This document shows positions 16,952 through 25,476 of a DNA stretch of 37,733 nucleotides, in pieces. The position numbers and the translations under genes were made by a program. Origin of the DNA: Halieaceae bacterium (GTDB taxonomy: Bacteria; Pseudomonadota; Gammaproteobacteria; Pseudomonadales; Halieaceae); NCBI GenBank assembly GCA_003523185.1, contig DPGN01000067.1, positions 23,085 through 60,817 on the forward strand, given 5' to 3'. Position 1 is the stretch's first letter; the number at the start of each line of letters is the position of its first letter. The notes under the pieces were generated by a model. The model was not told the DNA's origin and made no database searches. It worked only from the letters and a program-made list of their open reading frames with translations.

Positions 16952-19039
16952 TTATAGTTTTGCAGCCGACCAGCTGGCCTGGTTAATCGCCGCCTTCGCA
17001 TCCAGTTCAGCCGCCTCAAACGCACCGCCAATCAGCTCAACACTGACCCCAGCATCGTCCAGTGAATCGTAAAGTTCACGAAGTGGCTCCTGACCCGCGC
17101 AAATAATCACCGTGTCCACATCGAGACTAACCGGCTTATCCTCAATCATCAGATGCAGGCCATCATCATCGATCAACCGATAGTCAACACCGTTAATCAT
17201 GTTAACGCCTCGACGGCCCAGCGTGGTTCGATGCGTCCAACCCGTTGTTTTACCCAGACCACGGCCGACGGGCGTGGACTTGCGTTGAATCAGATAAACC
17301 TCTCGATCCGCTCGGGCGACTTGCGGCTCAACCCCGGTCACACCACCTCGTGGGTGGTTTTCAAAGTCGATTCCCCACTCTCTCGCAAACACGTCAATAT
17401 CGAGTGCCGCTGAAGGCCCCTCGTGAGTAATAAGGTCGGTCACATCGAAGCCAATACCGCCTGCCCCTACCACTGCGACCTTTTTGCCAATGGGCTTGCG
17501 CCCCATGATGGCGTCGATATAGCCCACGACCATGGGGTGGTCGATGCCTTTAATGTCGGGGACTCGCGGCGTAATGCCTGTTGCAACAACGACGTGATCA
17601 AAGCCCTTCCCCTGAAGGTCGGCCGCTGAGACGCGCTCACCCAATCTCACATCAACATCAAACTTATCCAGCATCTTGCTGTAGTAGCGAAGCGTCTCGT
17701 GAAACTCTTCCTTACCAGGCACACGCTTAGCCAGATTGAACTGACCACCAATTTCATCAGCGGCATCAAACAAAGTGACCTTATGGCCACGCTCTGCAGC
17801 GACGGTCGAGTACGCCAAGCCTGCAGGCCCTGCACCAATCACAGCCACCGCTTTTGGTGACGTTGTGGGTTCGTAGCTCAACATCGTCTCGTGACAGGCA
17901 CGCGGGTTCACAAGGCATGAGGTCGTTTTCATGCTGAACGTATGATCGAGGCACGCCTGATTGCAGGCAATACAGGTATTGATCTCATCTCGACGGCCAG
18001 TCGCCGCCTTGTTCATGAATTCACTGTCGGCCAGCATGGGTCGGGCCATGGACACCAGGTCAGCGTCGCCCCTCTCCAGCACTTCCTCAGCCACTTCCGG
18101 CATGTTGATGCGGTTAGAGGTGATGACGGGAATGCTGACTTCTTTTCGGACTCTCGCAGTGACACGCGTAAAGGCAGCTCGGGGGACCATCGTAGCAATG
18201 GTTGGGACATTCGCCTCGTGCCACACAAAGTGCGTTGAAATGATGCTAGCACCAGCCTTTTCAAGCTCCTTCGCCAGGAGTGCAATCTCGTCCCAGCTCA
18301 TACCACCCTGAAGCATGTCCATTGCGGCAATGCGGAAAACAACAATAAAATCATCGCCGACAGTCTCACGGACGCGTCGAACCACCTCGAGTGGGAACCG
18401 CATACGATTCTCGTAGCTCCCACCCCATTCATCGGTGCGCTGATTCGTCTTCTCTACCAGGAAGGTCGAAAGGAGGTATCCCGCCGAACCAATGATCTCA
18501 ACGCCGTCGTATCCCGCCTGTTTGGCCAGCCGAGCGCAATTAGCATGGTCTGCGATTTGCTTTTCAATGCCCTCAGCGTCTAGCTCATTTGGCGTTAACT
18601 TACTAATACGAGACCGAATTTTAGAGGGAGCAACAAGGTTCGGATTGTGTGCTAGCGGGCCCATGTGCAGTATCTGCATCACAATTTTCACATCGGGATC
18701 GGCGCTATGAACGGCATCAGTGACCATTCGGTGTCCGTCAGCCTCGCGGTCAGTGTTGAGCTTGGAGGCGGCAAAGACGGGATTGCCGTTCTCATCGTAG
18801 ACCGCAACACCGCCCTCTTCATTCGGCGAGATACCACCGGTAATGATCATGCCGATGCCACCGGCTGCACGCTCTGCATAGAATGCCGCCATGCGTTCGA
18901 ACCCATCAGGCATTTCTTCTAAACCCGTGTGCATCGAGCCCATGATTGATCGGTTTTTAATGGTGGTAAAACCGAGATCTAGCGGTTCAAACAGTCTTGG
19001 ATAGTCAGCGGTTGTGTCTAGTAGCTCAGCGGTGCTCAC
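16952..19039 (-). CDS. fadH: 2,4-dienoyl-CoA reductase, NADPH type (FadH-like)
   Basis: Flavoprotein of about 695 residues that reduces 2,4-dienoyl-CoA during beta-oxidation of unsaturated fatty acids. The N-terminal TIM barrel binds FMN and carries Y188 and H274 (WHEANVPTIA), matching the E. coli catalytic Tyr and His. The 4Fe-4S motif C356-x2-C359-x3-C363-x11-C375 has the E. coli spacing exactly. The C-terminal part has two Rossmann motifs (GAGPAGLAYS for FAD, VGAGGIGFD for NADPH). GTG at 19039 is chosen because AAAGGAG lies 8 nt upstream; a TTG at 19063 would swallow that site. It is divergent from the DsbA-fold pair. Related old-yellow-enzyme reductases act on other enones, so a different substrate is possible but less likely. 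Confidence 0.92.
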   Translation of the reverse strand: MSTAELLDTTADYPRLFEPLDLGFTTIKNRSIMGSMHTGLEEMPDGFERMAAFYAERAAGGIGMIITGGISPNEEGGVAVYDENGNPVFAASKLNTDREADGHRMVTDAVHSADPDVKIVMQILHMGPLAHNPNLVAPSKIRSRISKLTPNELDAEGIEKQIADHANCARLAKQAGYDGVEIIGSAGYLLSTFLVEKTNQRTDEWGGSYENRMRFPLEVVRRVRETVGDDFIVVFRIAAMDMLQGGMSWDEIALLAKELEKAGASIISTHFVWHEANVPTIATMVPRAAFTRVTARVRKEVSIPVITSNRINMPEVAEEVLERGDADLVSMARPMLADSEFMNKAATGRRDEINTCIACNQACLDHTFSMKTTSCLVNPRACHETMLSYEPTTSPKAVAVIGAGPAGLAYSTVAAERGHKVTLFDAADEIGGQFNLAKRVPGKEEFHETLRYYSKMLDKFDVDVRLGERVSAADLQGKGFDHVVVATGITPRVPDIKGIDHPMVVGYIDAIMGRKPIGKKVAVVGAGGIGFDVTDLITHEGPSAALDIDVFAREWGIDFENHPRGGVTGVEPQVARADREVYLIQRKSTPVGRGLGKTTGWTHRTTLGRRGVNMINGVDYRLIDDDGLHLMIEDKPVSLDVDTVIICAGQEPLRELYDSLDDAGVSVELIGGAFEAAELDAKAAINQASWSAAKL

Positions 19040-19146
19040 GTCAACATCTCCTTTATTATTCAACCCCAGAGTAGCAGGATATCCGCGCTTGCATAGTCGC
19101 CTTTGACGGGCAAACTAGGACAGAAGAAGAATAAGCGACCCACCAC

Positions 19147-19824
19147 ATGGATGTTCTAAAAAGCGACAGCCCCTTAATCGTCTATCTTGACGTCAAAAGC
19201 CCCTACGCGTTTATTTCTGTCAAACCGACACTCGCACTGGAACAGGAACTGGGGCTCAGATTCGACTGGCGCCCTTACACGCTTGATATACCGAGCTATC
19301 TCGGTTCCGCACGCAAAGAAAAGGGAGCGGTAGTCGAGTCAAGTGGACGGAGTCCCAAGATATGGAATGCCATTCGTTACGCTTACCGCGACGCGCGGCG
19401 TTATGCAGAAATACAGGGCTATATGCTGAAGGGTACCGAGAAAATCTGGGATTCAAGCATCGCCAACATGGGCATTTTGTTCGTCAATCTGTACTTTCGA
19501 GATCGCGTACCCGCCTACTTAGAAGCTATCTATCCCCCTTTTTGGCGTCGGGAGCTCGATATTGAAGACATCGATGTCGTAAAGCGCTGCCTAGAGGATG
19601 CAGGTGTCGAATCAGCAGGGTTTGATGACTTCGTGAATGGGGAGGGGAAACAACTGCACGATCACATCCTGGCGCATCGCTTCAATGCCGGGATCTACGG
19701 CGTGCCTACCTACGTTTTGGAAGAGGGTGTTTTCTTCGGCCGAGAGCACTTGCCTTACATTCGCTGGGCGCTCACCGGCAAACGAGGCGCGGCACCGGAT
19801 GTCTGTAATGGGGTGGTTTCATGA
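19147..19824 (+). CDS. DsbA-fold protein, HCCA isomerase/GST-kappa type (first of pair)
   Basis: Predicted 225-residue member of the 2-hydroxychromene-2-carboxylate isomerase/GST kappa group, thioredoxin-fold enzymes that use glutathione in cis-trans isomerisation or disulfide chemistry. The active-site turn KSPYAFISVKP lacks a CxxC but has the serine used by this group; a helical insert fills the middle, and GVPTYVLEEGVFFGREHLP near the C-terminus supplies the cis-proline. The start codon has no strong Shine-Dalgarno. The stop overlaps the start of the next gene by ATGA (19821-19824), so both are translated together. It is divergent from the FadH-type reductase. The reaction here is not determined. 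Confidence 0.83.
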   Translation: MDVLKSDSPLIVYLDVKSPYAFISVKPTLALEQELGLRFDWRPYTLDIPSYLGSARKEKGAVVESSGRSPKIWNAIRYAYRDARRYAEIQGYMLKGTEKIWDSSIANMGILFVNLYFRDRVPAYLEAIYPPFWRRELDIEDIDVVKRCLEDAGVESAGFDDFVNGEGKQLHDHILAHRFNAGIYGVPTYVLEEGVFFGREHLPYIRWALTGKRGAAPDVCNGVVS

Positions 19825-20387
19825 TTACCGCCTACATCGACTTTAAGTCACTCGATTGCTTCCTCGCCGTCAGTCCAATTCTCAAACTTGCAGCTGACTG
19901 CGAAACGCCAGTGAGCTGGCAACCCTACGGCAGCAAAGAGCGTGCACTTCCCACAGAGGTAGCCAGCGAATCAGTCACCCAAACTCACCATCGTGTTCGA
20001 GCAGAATCCGAGCGTCGCTTACAGCAGCATTATGCCCGTTTACGCGGGCTACACATTGATCCTAGCCGCGGGCAAATCGACACCAGCGCCGCATTAGAGT
20101 GGCTGGCAGGTCTGGAAGGCGATACCTCGTCGTTTGTCAGCAGACTGTTTACTGCCCATTGGATCGACCACACAGACATCAATGACCCGACTTTTTTAAA
20201 AGAGCTCACGGCCCAATGTGGTCTGAGGCGGACCGTGGACGCTGTTGATCTAAGTTCGATCGAGCGTGAAGCCGAGGACAAAGGGCTATTTGATGCACCC
20301 ACATTTTTTATCGACGGGCAGATGTTTATGGGGCGCGCACATATCCCCCTAATGCAACAGCTCCTCGCGGATAGATGCGATCATTAA
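19821..20387 (+). CDS. DsbA-fold protein, HCCA isomerase type, diverged (second of pair)
   Basis: A 188-residue relative of the preceding gene, with the same thioredoxin-like fold: DFKSLDCFLAVSPI at the start and FDAPTFFIDGQMFMGRAHIP as the cis-proline and closing helix region. Where its partner has SPYA, this one has SLDC, so the usual active-site residues are altered. It overlaps the upstream gene by four bases and should be co-translated. Plausible readings are a non-catalytic or heterodimer partner, or a distinct redox role for the cysteine; these are inferences. It ends 20 bp before the convergent nitroreductase. Confidence 0.78.
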   Translation: MITAYIDFKSLDCFLAVSPILKLAADCETPVSWQPYGSKERALPTEVASESVTQTHHRVRAESERRLQQHYARLRGLHIDPSRGQIDTSAALEWLAGLEGDTSSFVSRLFTAHWIDHTDINDPTFLKELTAQCGLRRTVDAVDLSSIEREAEDKGLFDAPTFFIDGQMFMGRAHIPLMQQLLADRCDH

Positions 20388-20407
20388 GCGGGCTTTGGAC
20401 TACTCGA

Positions 20408-21088
20408 TTACTCAAAAAACGAAGAAATCTGGTCGAGCGGCTTTTTCACCGTCGCAGCTCTAGGCACTTTGGCATCTGGAGCCGCATGGCCCACGACCAA
20501 CAAGATCATAGGACGTTCGTTACCAGGGCGGCTCAGGATCTTGCTTAAAAACTTCATTGGGTTAGGAGTATGCGTCAGCGTTGCCAGACCCACGTTATGA
20601 AGCGCGTTAATCAGAAGCCCGGTTGCAATGCCGACAGACTCGGGGACGTAGTAATTCTTTTGCTTCTCACCCGACTCATCAAAACCATACCGCTCCGCAA
20701 AGATCGCTATTAGCCATGGCGCCGTCTCTAAGAAGGGTTTTTGAGCATCTGTTCCCAGACCGTGTAAATCATCGAGCCACTGGTCGCCCGCACGTCCACC
20801 GTAAAAGGCTCGCTCCTCTTCTTCTGCGGCAACTCTAATCTTCTGCTTGATGTCAGAGTCGCTAACACAGACGAAATGCCAAGGCTGGTGATTGGCGCCT
20901 GACGGTGCTGACCCGGCAGCCTGAAGGCAGGCTTCTATCACCTCTCGCGGTACAGGCTTGTCAGAAAAATGCCGGACCGATCGGCGACGCGAGATCAGCT
21001 CAACATAATCTTGCGCGCGTGCCAGCATCTCCTCTGACTCAGGTGCATGGGGATAATCGAGGGGGATGGGGTCGTAATCGTACTTCAT
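20408..21088 (-). CDS. Nitroreductase-fold flavoprotein, iodotyrosine deiodinase-like
   Basis: FMN enzyme of 226 residues. The N-terminal SRRSVRHFSDKPVP, the SAPSGANHQPWHF turn and the C-terminal PLDQI closely match human and bacterial iodotyrosine deiodinase, which reductively removes halogen from halotyrosines. The substrate-clamping triad of that enzyme is present with identical spacing: E92, Y96 and K117 (human Glu157, Tyr161, Lys182). The mammalian membrane anchor is absent, so it should be soluble, as in bacterial members. It overlaps nothing and has no partner reductase nearby. Ordinary nitroreductases lack the triad, which raises confidence in the subfamily. Whether it acts on halotyrosine or another halophenol in this organism is not known. 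Confidence 0.88.
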   Translation of the reverse strand: MKYDYDPIPLDYPHAPESEEMLARAQDYVELISRRRSVRHFSDKPVPREVIEACLQAAGSAPSGANHQPWHFVCVSDSDIKQKIRVAAEEEERAFYGGRAGDQWLDDLHGLGTDAQKPFLETAPWLIAIFAERYGFDESGEKQKNYYVPESVGIATGLLINALHNVGLATLTHTPNPMKFLSKILSRPGNERPMILLVVGHAAPDAKVPRAATVKKPLDQISSFFE

Positions 21089-21232
21089 GAACGCATCTAC
21101 GTCAGATTTAGTGAAGGCATCACTCTAGCATCCGGTCGAGACGGATCCCGATTAAAACGACCAAACAGAAACTTGAAGTTTTGTCATCGCCGTACCATGC
21201 TGACAATTGCAATTCGATTTCTGGGGCAATTC

Positions 21233-21892
21233 ATGTCTACAAGCACTGACTGGAGCATCGGCGAGGTCCTTAAAACCGCGACTGAAAAACAAGTTGGCTT
21301 CAAATGGAGTTATTTCGCAGCGGCCTTTGTTTACGCTGTAATCTCAATTGTCATCACCCTAGTGCAGGAGGCCGCAGTAGGCAGCGCCGGCGATGATGTA
21401 GCAGCCTCATTCGTGGAGATACTCATTACATTGATCCTCTTCCCCCTGGGTGTAGGGCTTGGGCTTTTAGGCATCAGACGCGCGGCCGGGAGGGAAACCC
21501 CCGTTAGCACACTGTGGGAGCCGTACAGTCATGCACTCCCATTGATTGTCATGTTCGTGTTGATGGTAGTGCTCATCATTGCCGGCTTCTTCTTACTTGT
21601 TCTACCCGGCATTTACTTATCGATCGCCTACTCATTTGCACCGTATTTGATTGTTGAGAAGAATATGGGGGTCTGGGAGGCTTTGGAAACATCCCGAAAA
21701 GCCATAACCCATTATTGGTGGCGGTACTTCGGGCTCATGCTTGTCGCCATGGTGCTCATTATTATCGGATTGATACCGCTGCTAATTGGACTGTTCTGGG
21801 TCCTTCCAATCGTTGCAATCGCCACGGGCGAGGTGTTTGCGAAAACCTTCGGAAACCCAGAGACGGAGGCTTTGACCTCGGACCCTGAGTGA
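21233..21892 (+). CDS. Integral membrane protein, unknown function
   Basis: A 219-residue polytopic protein with about five or six hydrophobic segments and a conserved-looking helix VWEALETSRKAITHYWWRY in its C-terminal half, a pattern of DUF975-like or glycerophosphodiester phosphodiesterase membrane-domain proteins of unknown role. The N-terminal segment is short and polar. The ATG at 21233 follows a GGGGC stretch; the frame stays open 62 codons upstream, but that part overlaps the nitroreductase start and looks unlike protein. No catalytic residues are evident. It stands alone between the nitroreductase and the convergent glutamate-type dehydrogenase. Confidence 0.75.
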   Translation: MSTSTDWSIGEVLKTATEKQVGFKWSYFAAAFVYAVISIVITLVQEAAVGSAGDDVAASFVEILITLILFPLGVGLGLLGIRRAAGRETPVSTLWEPYSHALPLIVMFVLMVVLIIAGFFLLVLPGIYLSIAYSFAPYLIVEKNMGVWEALETSRKAITHYWWRYFGLMLVAMVLIIIGLIPLLIGLFWVLPIVAIATGEVFAKTFGNPETEALTSDPE

Positions 21893-21958
21893 TCTCACCC
21901 GTTTCGGCATAGGCTGAAAACGCAGAGCCTGAGCACACGCCTGACATTCAGCGCTCAA

Positions 21959-23395
21959 TTATCCCAAGGATGTTGACTGATAACTGAGCGCAATTTTCTG
22001 AATCGCGATCATGTAGGCCGATAACCGAAGATCATCCACCTTCTCGTCCTCATGCCACCGCACGCGCATGGCCTGAAGCGCGTCGCGCATGGTGTCATCG
22101 AGGCCCGACCGGACGAGCTCCAACTCGTCAGCGCCCTTTGCGTAATTCGTTCGGAAATTATCGGTGGGCGCCCACTTATCTGAGCCCACCAAGGTGCTTA
22201 ATCGCTCTAGCTCAGTGAGCATAAGCGCTTGTGTGGCCTCCTGCGCACGGCGCTCCATTCGACCAAAGCGAATGTGCGACAGATTTTTCACCCACTCAAA
22301 GTAAGAGACGGTAACACCACCCGCGTTGGCATAGAGATCGGGGATAACGACCACACCACGCTCTCTTAATGCCTCATCTGCAGCTGCCGTAATTGGGCCA
22401 TTGGCCGCCTCGATTATAAGCTTTGCTTTTATGCGCGCCGCGTTGTCGGAATGAATAACGCCCTCCAGTGCTGCAGGGATAAGGATGTCACACTCGGACT
22501 CCAACACCGAGTTACCCTCTGCAGTAAAAATTGCATCGGGGAAGCCCTCAACACCGCCCGTAGTGTTAATCCACTCTTTGACCGCAGCGACATCGAGTCC
22601 ATCATCGTTTATAAGCGCACCATCACGCTCAATAATGGCAACAACCTTAGCGCCGTCTTCAAGCGATAAAAATGTTGCGGCATGGAAGCCAACATTCCCC
22701 AGGCCTTGGACAATAACGCGCTTTCCATCCAAGCCGCCTTCAAGGGAAGCACGCTTTACGTCCAACGGCTCGCGGAAAAACTCTCTTAAAGCAAATTGAA
22801 TCCCCCTGCCCGTTGCCTCCACTCGGCCGGCAATGCCCGACTTGTAGACGGGCTTACCTGTGACGCAAGCAAGCGCATCCATTTCAGTGGGGTGTAGCCT
22901 CTGGTACTCATCTGCAATCCACGCCATCTCTCGCGCTGAAGTGCCCATATCAGGGGCAGGGACATTTTGGCTTGGGTGAATCAGATCTCGCTTAATGAGC
23001 TCGTAGGCAAAACGTCGCGTGATCTGCTCTATCTCGTGATCTTCGAAGTCGTCTGGATTTATGCACAGACCGCCCTTTGACCCACCAAATGGAACATCGA
23101 CCACGGCACATTTGTAGGTCATCAAAGCAGCAAGCGCTTCGGCCTCGTCCTGATTAACTGCCAATGAGTAACGAATGCCGCCTTTGACCGGCGTGATGTG
23201 ATCAGAGTGAACAGAGCGATAGCCTGTAAACACGTGAATCCTCTCGCGGAGGCGCACTGGGAACCGGACAGTGTAGGTTGCGTTACAGGTTCGGATTTGT
23301 TGAGCCAGACCTGGGGGCAGGTCAAGCAGATTAGCCGCTCGCAAAAATTGCCGATCAACGTTCGCTGTAAAACTCAATTCCTGAGAAGACATCAT
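21959..23395 (-). CDS. Glu/Leu/Phe/Val dehydrogenase family (glutamate dehydrogenase)
   Basis: Cytoplasmic amino-acid dehydrogenase of 478 residues, interconverting glutamate and 2-oxoglutarate plus ammonia in most relatives. The substrate lysine K71 (PVKGGIRYS), catalytic K95 (MTYKCAVVDVP) and K107 (FGGSKGG) are in place, then PAPDMGTS and a Rossmann domain with VQGLGNVGFHAA. Glutamate specificity is likely because the ligand-binding lysines are kept, but leucine or phenylalanine dehydrogenases share them. ATG at 23395, in a run with ATG at 23392, is chosen with a GGGGG ribosome site upstream. It follows the desaturase on the same strand by 64 bp and could be the last gene of that run. Confidence 0.9.
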   Translation of the reverse strand: MMSSQELSFTANVDRQFLRAANLLDLPPGLAQQIRTCNATYTVRFPVRLRERIHVFTGYRSVHSDHITPVKGGIRYSLAVNQDEAEALAALMTYKCAVVDVPFGGSKGGLCINPDDFEDHEIEQITRRFAYELIKRDLIHPSQNVPAPDMGTSAREMAWIADEYQRLHPTEMDALACVTGKPVYKSGIAGRVEATGRGIQFALREFFREPLDVKRASLEGGLDGKRVIVQGLGNVGFHAATFLSLEDGAKVVAIIERDGALINDDGLDVAAVKEWINTTGGVEGFPDAIFTAEGNSVLESECDILIPAALEGVIHSDNAARIKAKLIIEAANGPITAAADEALRERGVVVIPDLYANAGGVTVSYFEWVKNLSHIRFGRMERRAQEATQALMLTELERLSTLVGSDKWAPTDNFRTNYAKGADELELVRSGLDDTMRDALQAMRVRWHEDEKVDDLRLSAYMIAIQKIALSYQSTSLG

Positions 23396-23459
23396 CAAGC
23401 CCCCACTCGATCACAGTCCAGCAAGCTTAGTGCTACAGCATGGGGAGATCTATAACACC

Positions 23460-24323
23460 TTAGATCGCATCGACCCGTGCACCCTGAGCCTTCAGGATGG
23501 GCTTCATCTGCCGATAGGCCTGCGGTGTTCGCACCAAGGGGATACGAGGGTATAAATGGTGGATGACGTGGTATTGCATACCTGACGACCAGATATTGCC
23601 AAAACGCGACTTAAAGCTTTGCGTGTCGTTATATCGGTCGGTACCGCAATCCGGGTAATGCGGCGCCCACGACAAATAAAACTGAACATAGAACACCGCA
23701 ACGGTTCTTGGTAGCCACCACAGCAACGCGGCCTCAATCGCCAAGCCATTGAGCGCCATGCCGCACAAGACACCCATATAAACAAGCTGATAAGCCACCG
23801 AGTGAAGAATCAAATCTTCACGACCAATACGCTTCAAACAGCGCACATAGGGATGCTCTACGCCGCGGGGTTTAGGTTGGCGCCACTGCACGCTCGACCA
23901 AAAAAAGCCCGCAATTGTGTCGTAATGTTCACTGTAATCTGGGTCAAGCTCTGGATTATTCGCATGCTTGTGGTGCTCCATATGCGTTGCACGCAATACG
24001 GAATAAGGCATGACTAAAGGAATGGGACTCAGCCAGCCGACGAGCTCATTAAGCCAACGCTTTGGTTTACCAGGCATCGCAAATATCGAGTGCTGGGCTT
24101 CATGAGATGGCAGGTAGGAAGCGGCGACATTGACAGTCGCAATGATGAAGCCCAGCCAGAGCGGCATCATACCGTTGAGGCACAGCACCCAAACCGTAAT
24201 CCAACACGCTAAGTTACCAAAGGCCCAGATGAGGGATAGATAAGGGAATTTATCGAGATGCTGTTTCGCAATTTCTCGCTCCATTGCACGAAGCTCGAGC
24301 TCTGTCTTAGCTGTTAAATCCAT
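23460..24323 (-). CDS. Membrane fatty acid desaturase-family protein
   Basis: Di-iron integral membrane oxygenase of 287 residues. The three histidine boxes are H74-E-A-Q-H78, H114-M-E-H-H-K-H120 and H252-V-I-H-H256, separated by hydrophobic segments, as in fatty acid desaturases and the related carotenoid hydroxylases and ketolases. The size is short for the acyl-lipid desaturases and fits the compact bacterial group, so a lipid or carotenoid substrate are both open. The start at 24323 overlaps the stop of the upstream 65-residue membrane gene by 10 bp, which indicates coupled translation. An in-frame start at 24383 would lie entirely inside that gene. Confidence 0.85.
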   Translation of the reverse strand: MDLTAKTELELRAMEREIAKQHLDKFPYLSLIWAFGNLACWITVWVLCLNGMMPLWLGFIIATVNVAASYLPSHEAQHSIFAMPGKPKRWLNELVGWLSPIPLVMPYSVLRATHMEHHKHANNPELDPDYSEHYDTIAGFFWSSVQWRQPKPRGVEHPYVRCLKRIGREDLILHSVAYQLVYMGVLCGMALNGLAIEAALLWWLPRTVAVFYVQFYLSWAPHYPDCGTDRYNDTQSFKSRFGNIWSSGMQYHVIHHLYPRIPLVRTPQAYRQMKPILKAQGARVDAI

Positions 24324-24511
24324 CGTCCCGTCCACGACGCTACGCCTCCCCAGGCACCAAAAATGATGAGTGCCACAGTCCACATGTCAACGCCACCAAT
24401 GGTGTCGACTCCGAACTCTGCCATAACCTGAACCGAGAGTGGAGCCAAAAAAGCCAATCCAAAGAAAAAGGGTAACGCCCCTAAGAACCACTCTAATAAC
24501 TTCGCAAGCAT
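24314..24511 (-). CDS. Small two-helix membrane protein before the desaturase
   Basis: A 65-residue protein with two hydrophobic helices (about residues 6-28 and 43-60) joined by an acidic, glycine-containing loop (EFGVDTIGG). The second ends in a basic WTGRWI tail. The ATG lies 32 bp after the crotonase stop and the stop overlaps the desaturase start by 10 bp, so the gene is wedged in a single run. I recognise no family; an accessory subunit or assembly partner of the desaturase is the simplest guess from placement. Its position and codon quality argue it is real. Confidence 0.65.
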   Translation of the reverse strand: MLAKLLEWFLGALPFFFGLAFLAPLSVQVMAEFGVDTIGGVDMWTVALIIFGAWGGVASWTGRWI

Positions 24512-24543
24512 AATTTTTACTCTTGTGGTCTACACGGTCCCGT

Positions 24544-25209
24544 TCAAGCCATTGCAGCACGAATCCGCTCGATTGGAATCGAGCGACTCAGTAACTTATT
24601 CGCGGCAAATGCGCGCTGAGGTAATGCGCCTAAACGAGAGGCATGCTCCATCGCACGGTCGACGAGTGCCGCCGACGGTACGACTTCGTCCAAAAAGCCT
24701 GCCGCCATCGCCGATTCTGGAGAGTGGATCTGAGCCGCCACAATGGACTCAAACCGATGCGCCTCAGCAAGTCGATAAACCGCTGGCTCGTAGCCAAAGG
24801 CCGGTAAGTCCATATCAATCGCCGTTTCGTTTAAGCCGTACTTGTAATCACCTTCGATACCAATGCGCTTATCAGCACACACCAACATTACGGAGCCTAG
24901 TGCCAAACAGTGGCCTGTTACCGCACAAACAACGGGATGCGGGAAGGTGAAAATCCGAAATGCCAATTCACCACCGGCTTTGACCATGGCTGCCGCGGCG
25001 TCTGCATCCCCACTCGAGATGACCTTCAAATCAAAGCCAGCCGAGAAGCACCCGTCCCGGCCCAACCACATCAGCGACGCTGACTTGGCCTCAACCTCAT
25101 CGAGCGCCTCGTTAAAATCCCGAATCGCGTCGGGGGAGAACACATTTCGCTTGCCATCATCGTGCTTAAGAACAGCGACGTTTTCCTGAAACTCCAGTGC
25201 GAGTGACAT
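24544..25209 (-). CDS. Crotonase-fold enoyl-CoA hydratase/isomerase
   Basis: A 221-residue crotonase-fold enzyme acting on acyl-CoA. The oxyanion-hole segments are CFSAGFDLK and VTGHCLALGSV. The position of the first hydratase catalytic glutamate (rat Glu144) is V107 here, while the second (rat Glu164) is kept as E128 in YGLNETAI. One glutamate alone is the pattern of delta3,delta2-enoyl-CoA isomerases, so isomerase is preferred over hydratase; this rests on an alignment by eye. AAGGAG precedes the ATG. It leads a minus-strand run with the small membrane protein and the desaturase, which suggests lipid metabolism. It is short for the family, which usually runs to 250-280 residues. Confidence 0.85.
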   Translation of the reverse strand: MSLALEFQENVAVLKHDDGKRNVFSPDAIRDFNEALDEVEAKSASLMWLGRDGCFSAGFDLKVISSGDADAAAAMVKAGGELAFRIFTFPHPVVCAVTGHCLALGSVMLVCADKRIGIEGDYKYGLNETAIDMDLPAFGYEPAVYRLAEAHRFESIVAAQIHSPESAMAAGFLDEVVPSAALVDRAMEHASRLGALPQRAFAANKLLSRSIPIERIRAAMA

Positions 25210-25476
25210 ACCTGCTCCTTACCTGCTTAGTGTTATTGGTTCTGTGTATCGAGCCTCTACATTTAAGCAGAATGTAGGCGCCATAACATCATCGGGGAAA
25301 ATCGGTGGCCGGACACTGTTGAGACCCTCGCTAGTTCATGTGCTCGTCCACGGTGGCAATACCGAGCTTTTCAACCTCGAATAATCGAACTCGAGTCGCT
25401 GTGGTTTGTGGCATCACGGGGCCTCGCTCCGTATGATAATTGGCACCCAACAATAAAAATATCTCTGGAGGTCGGA

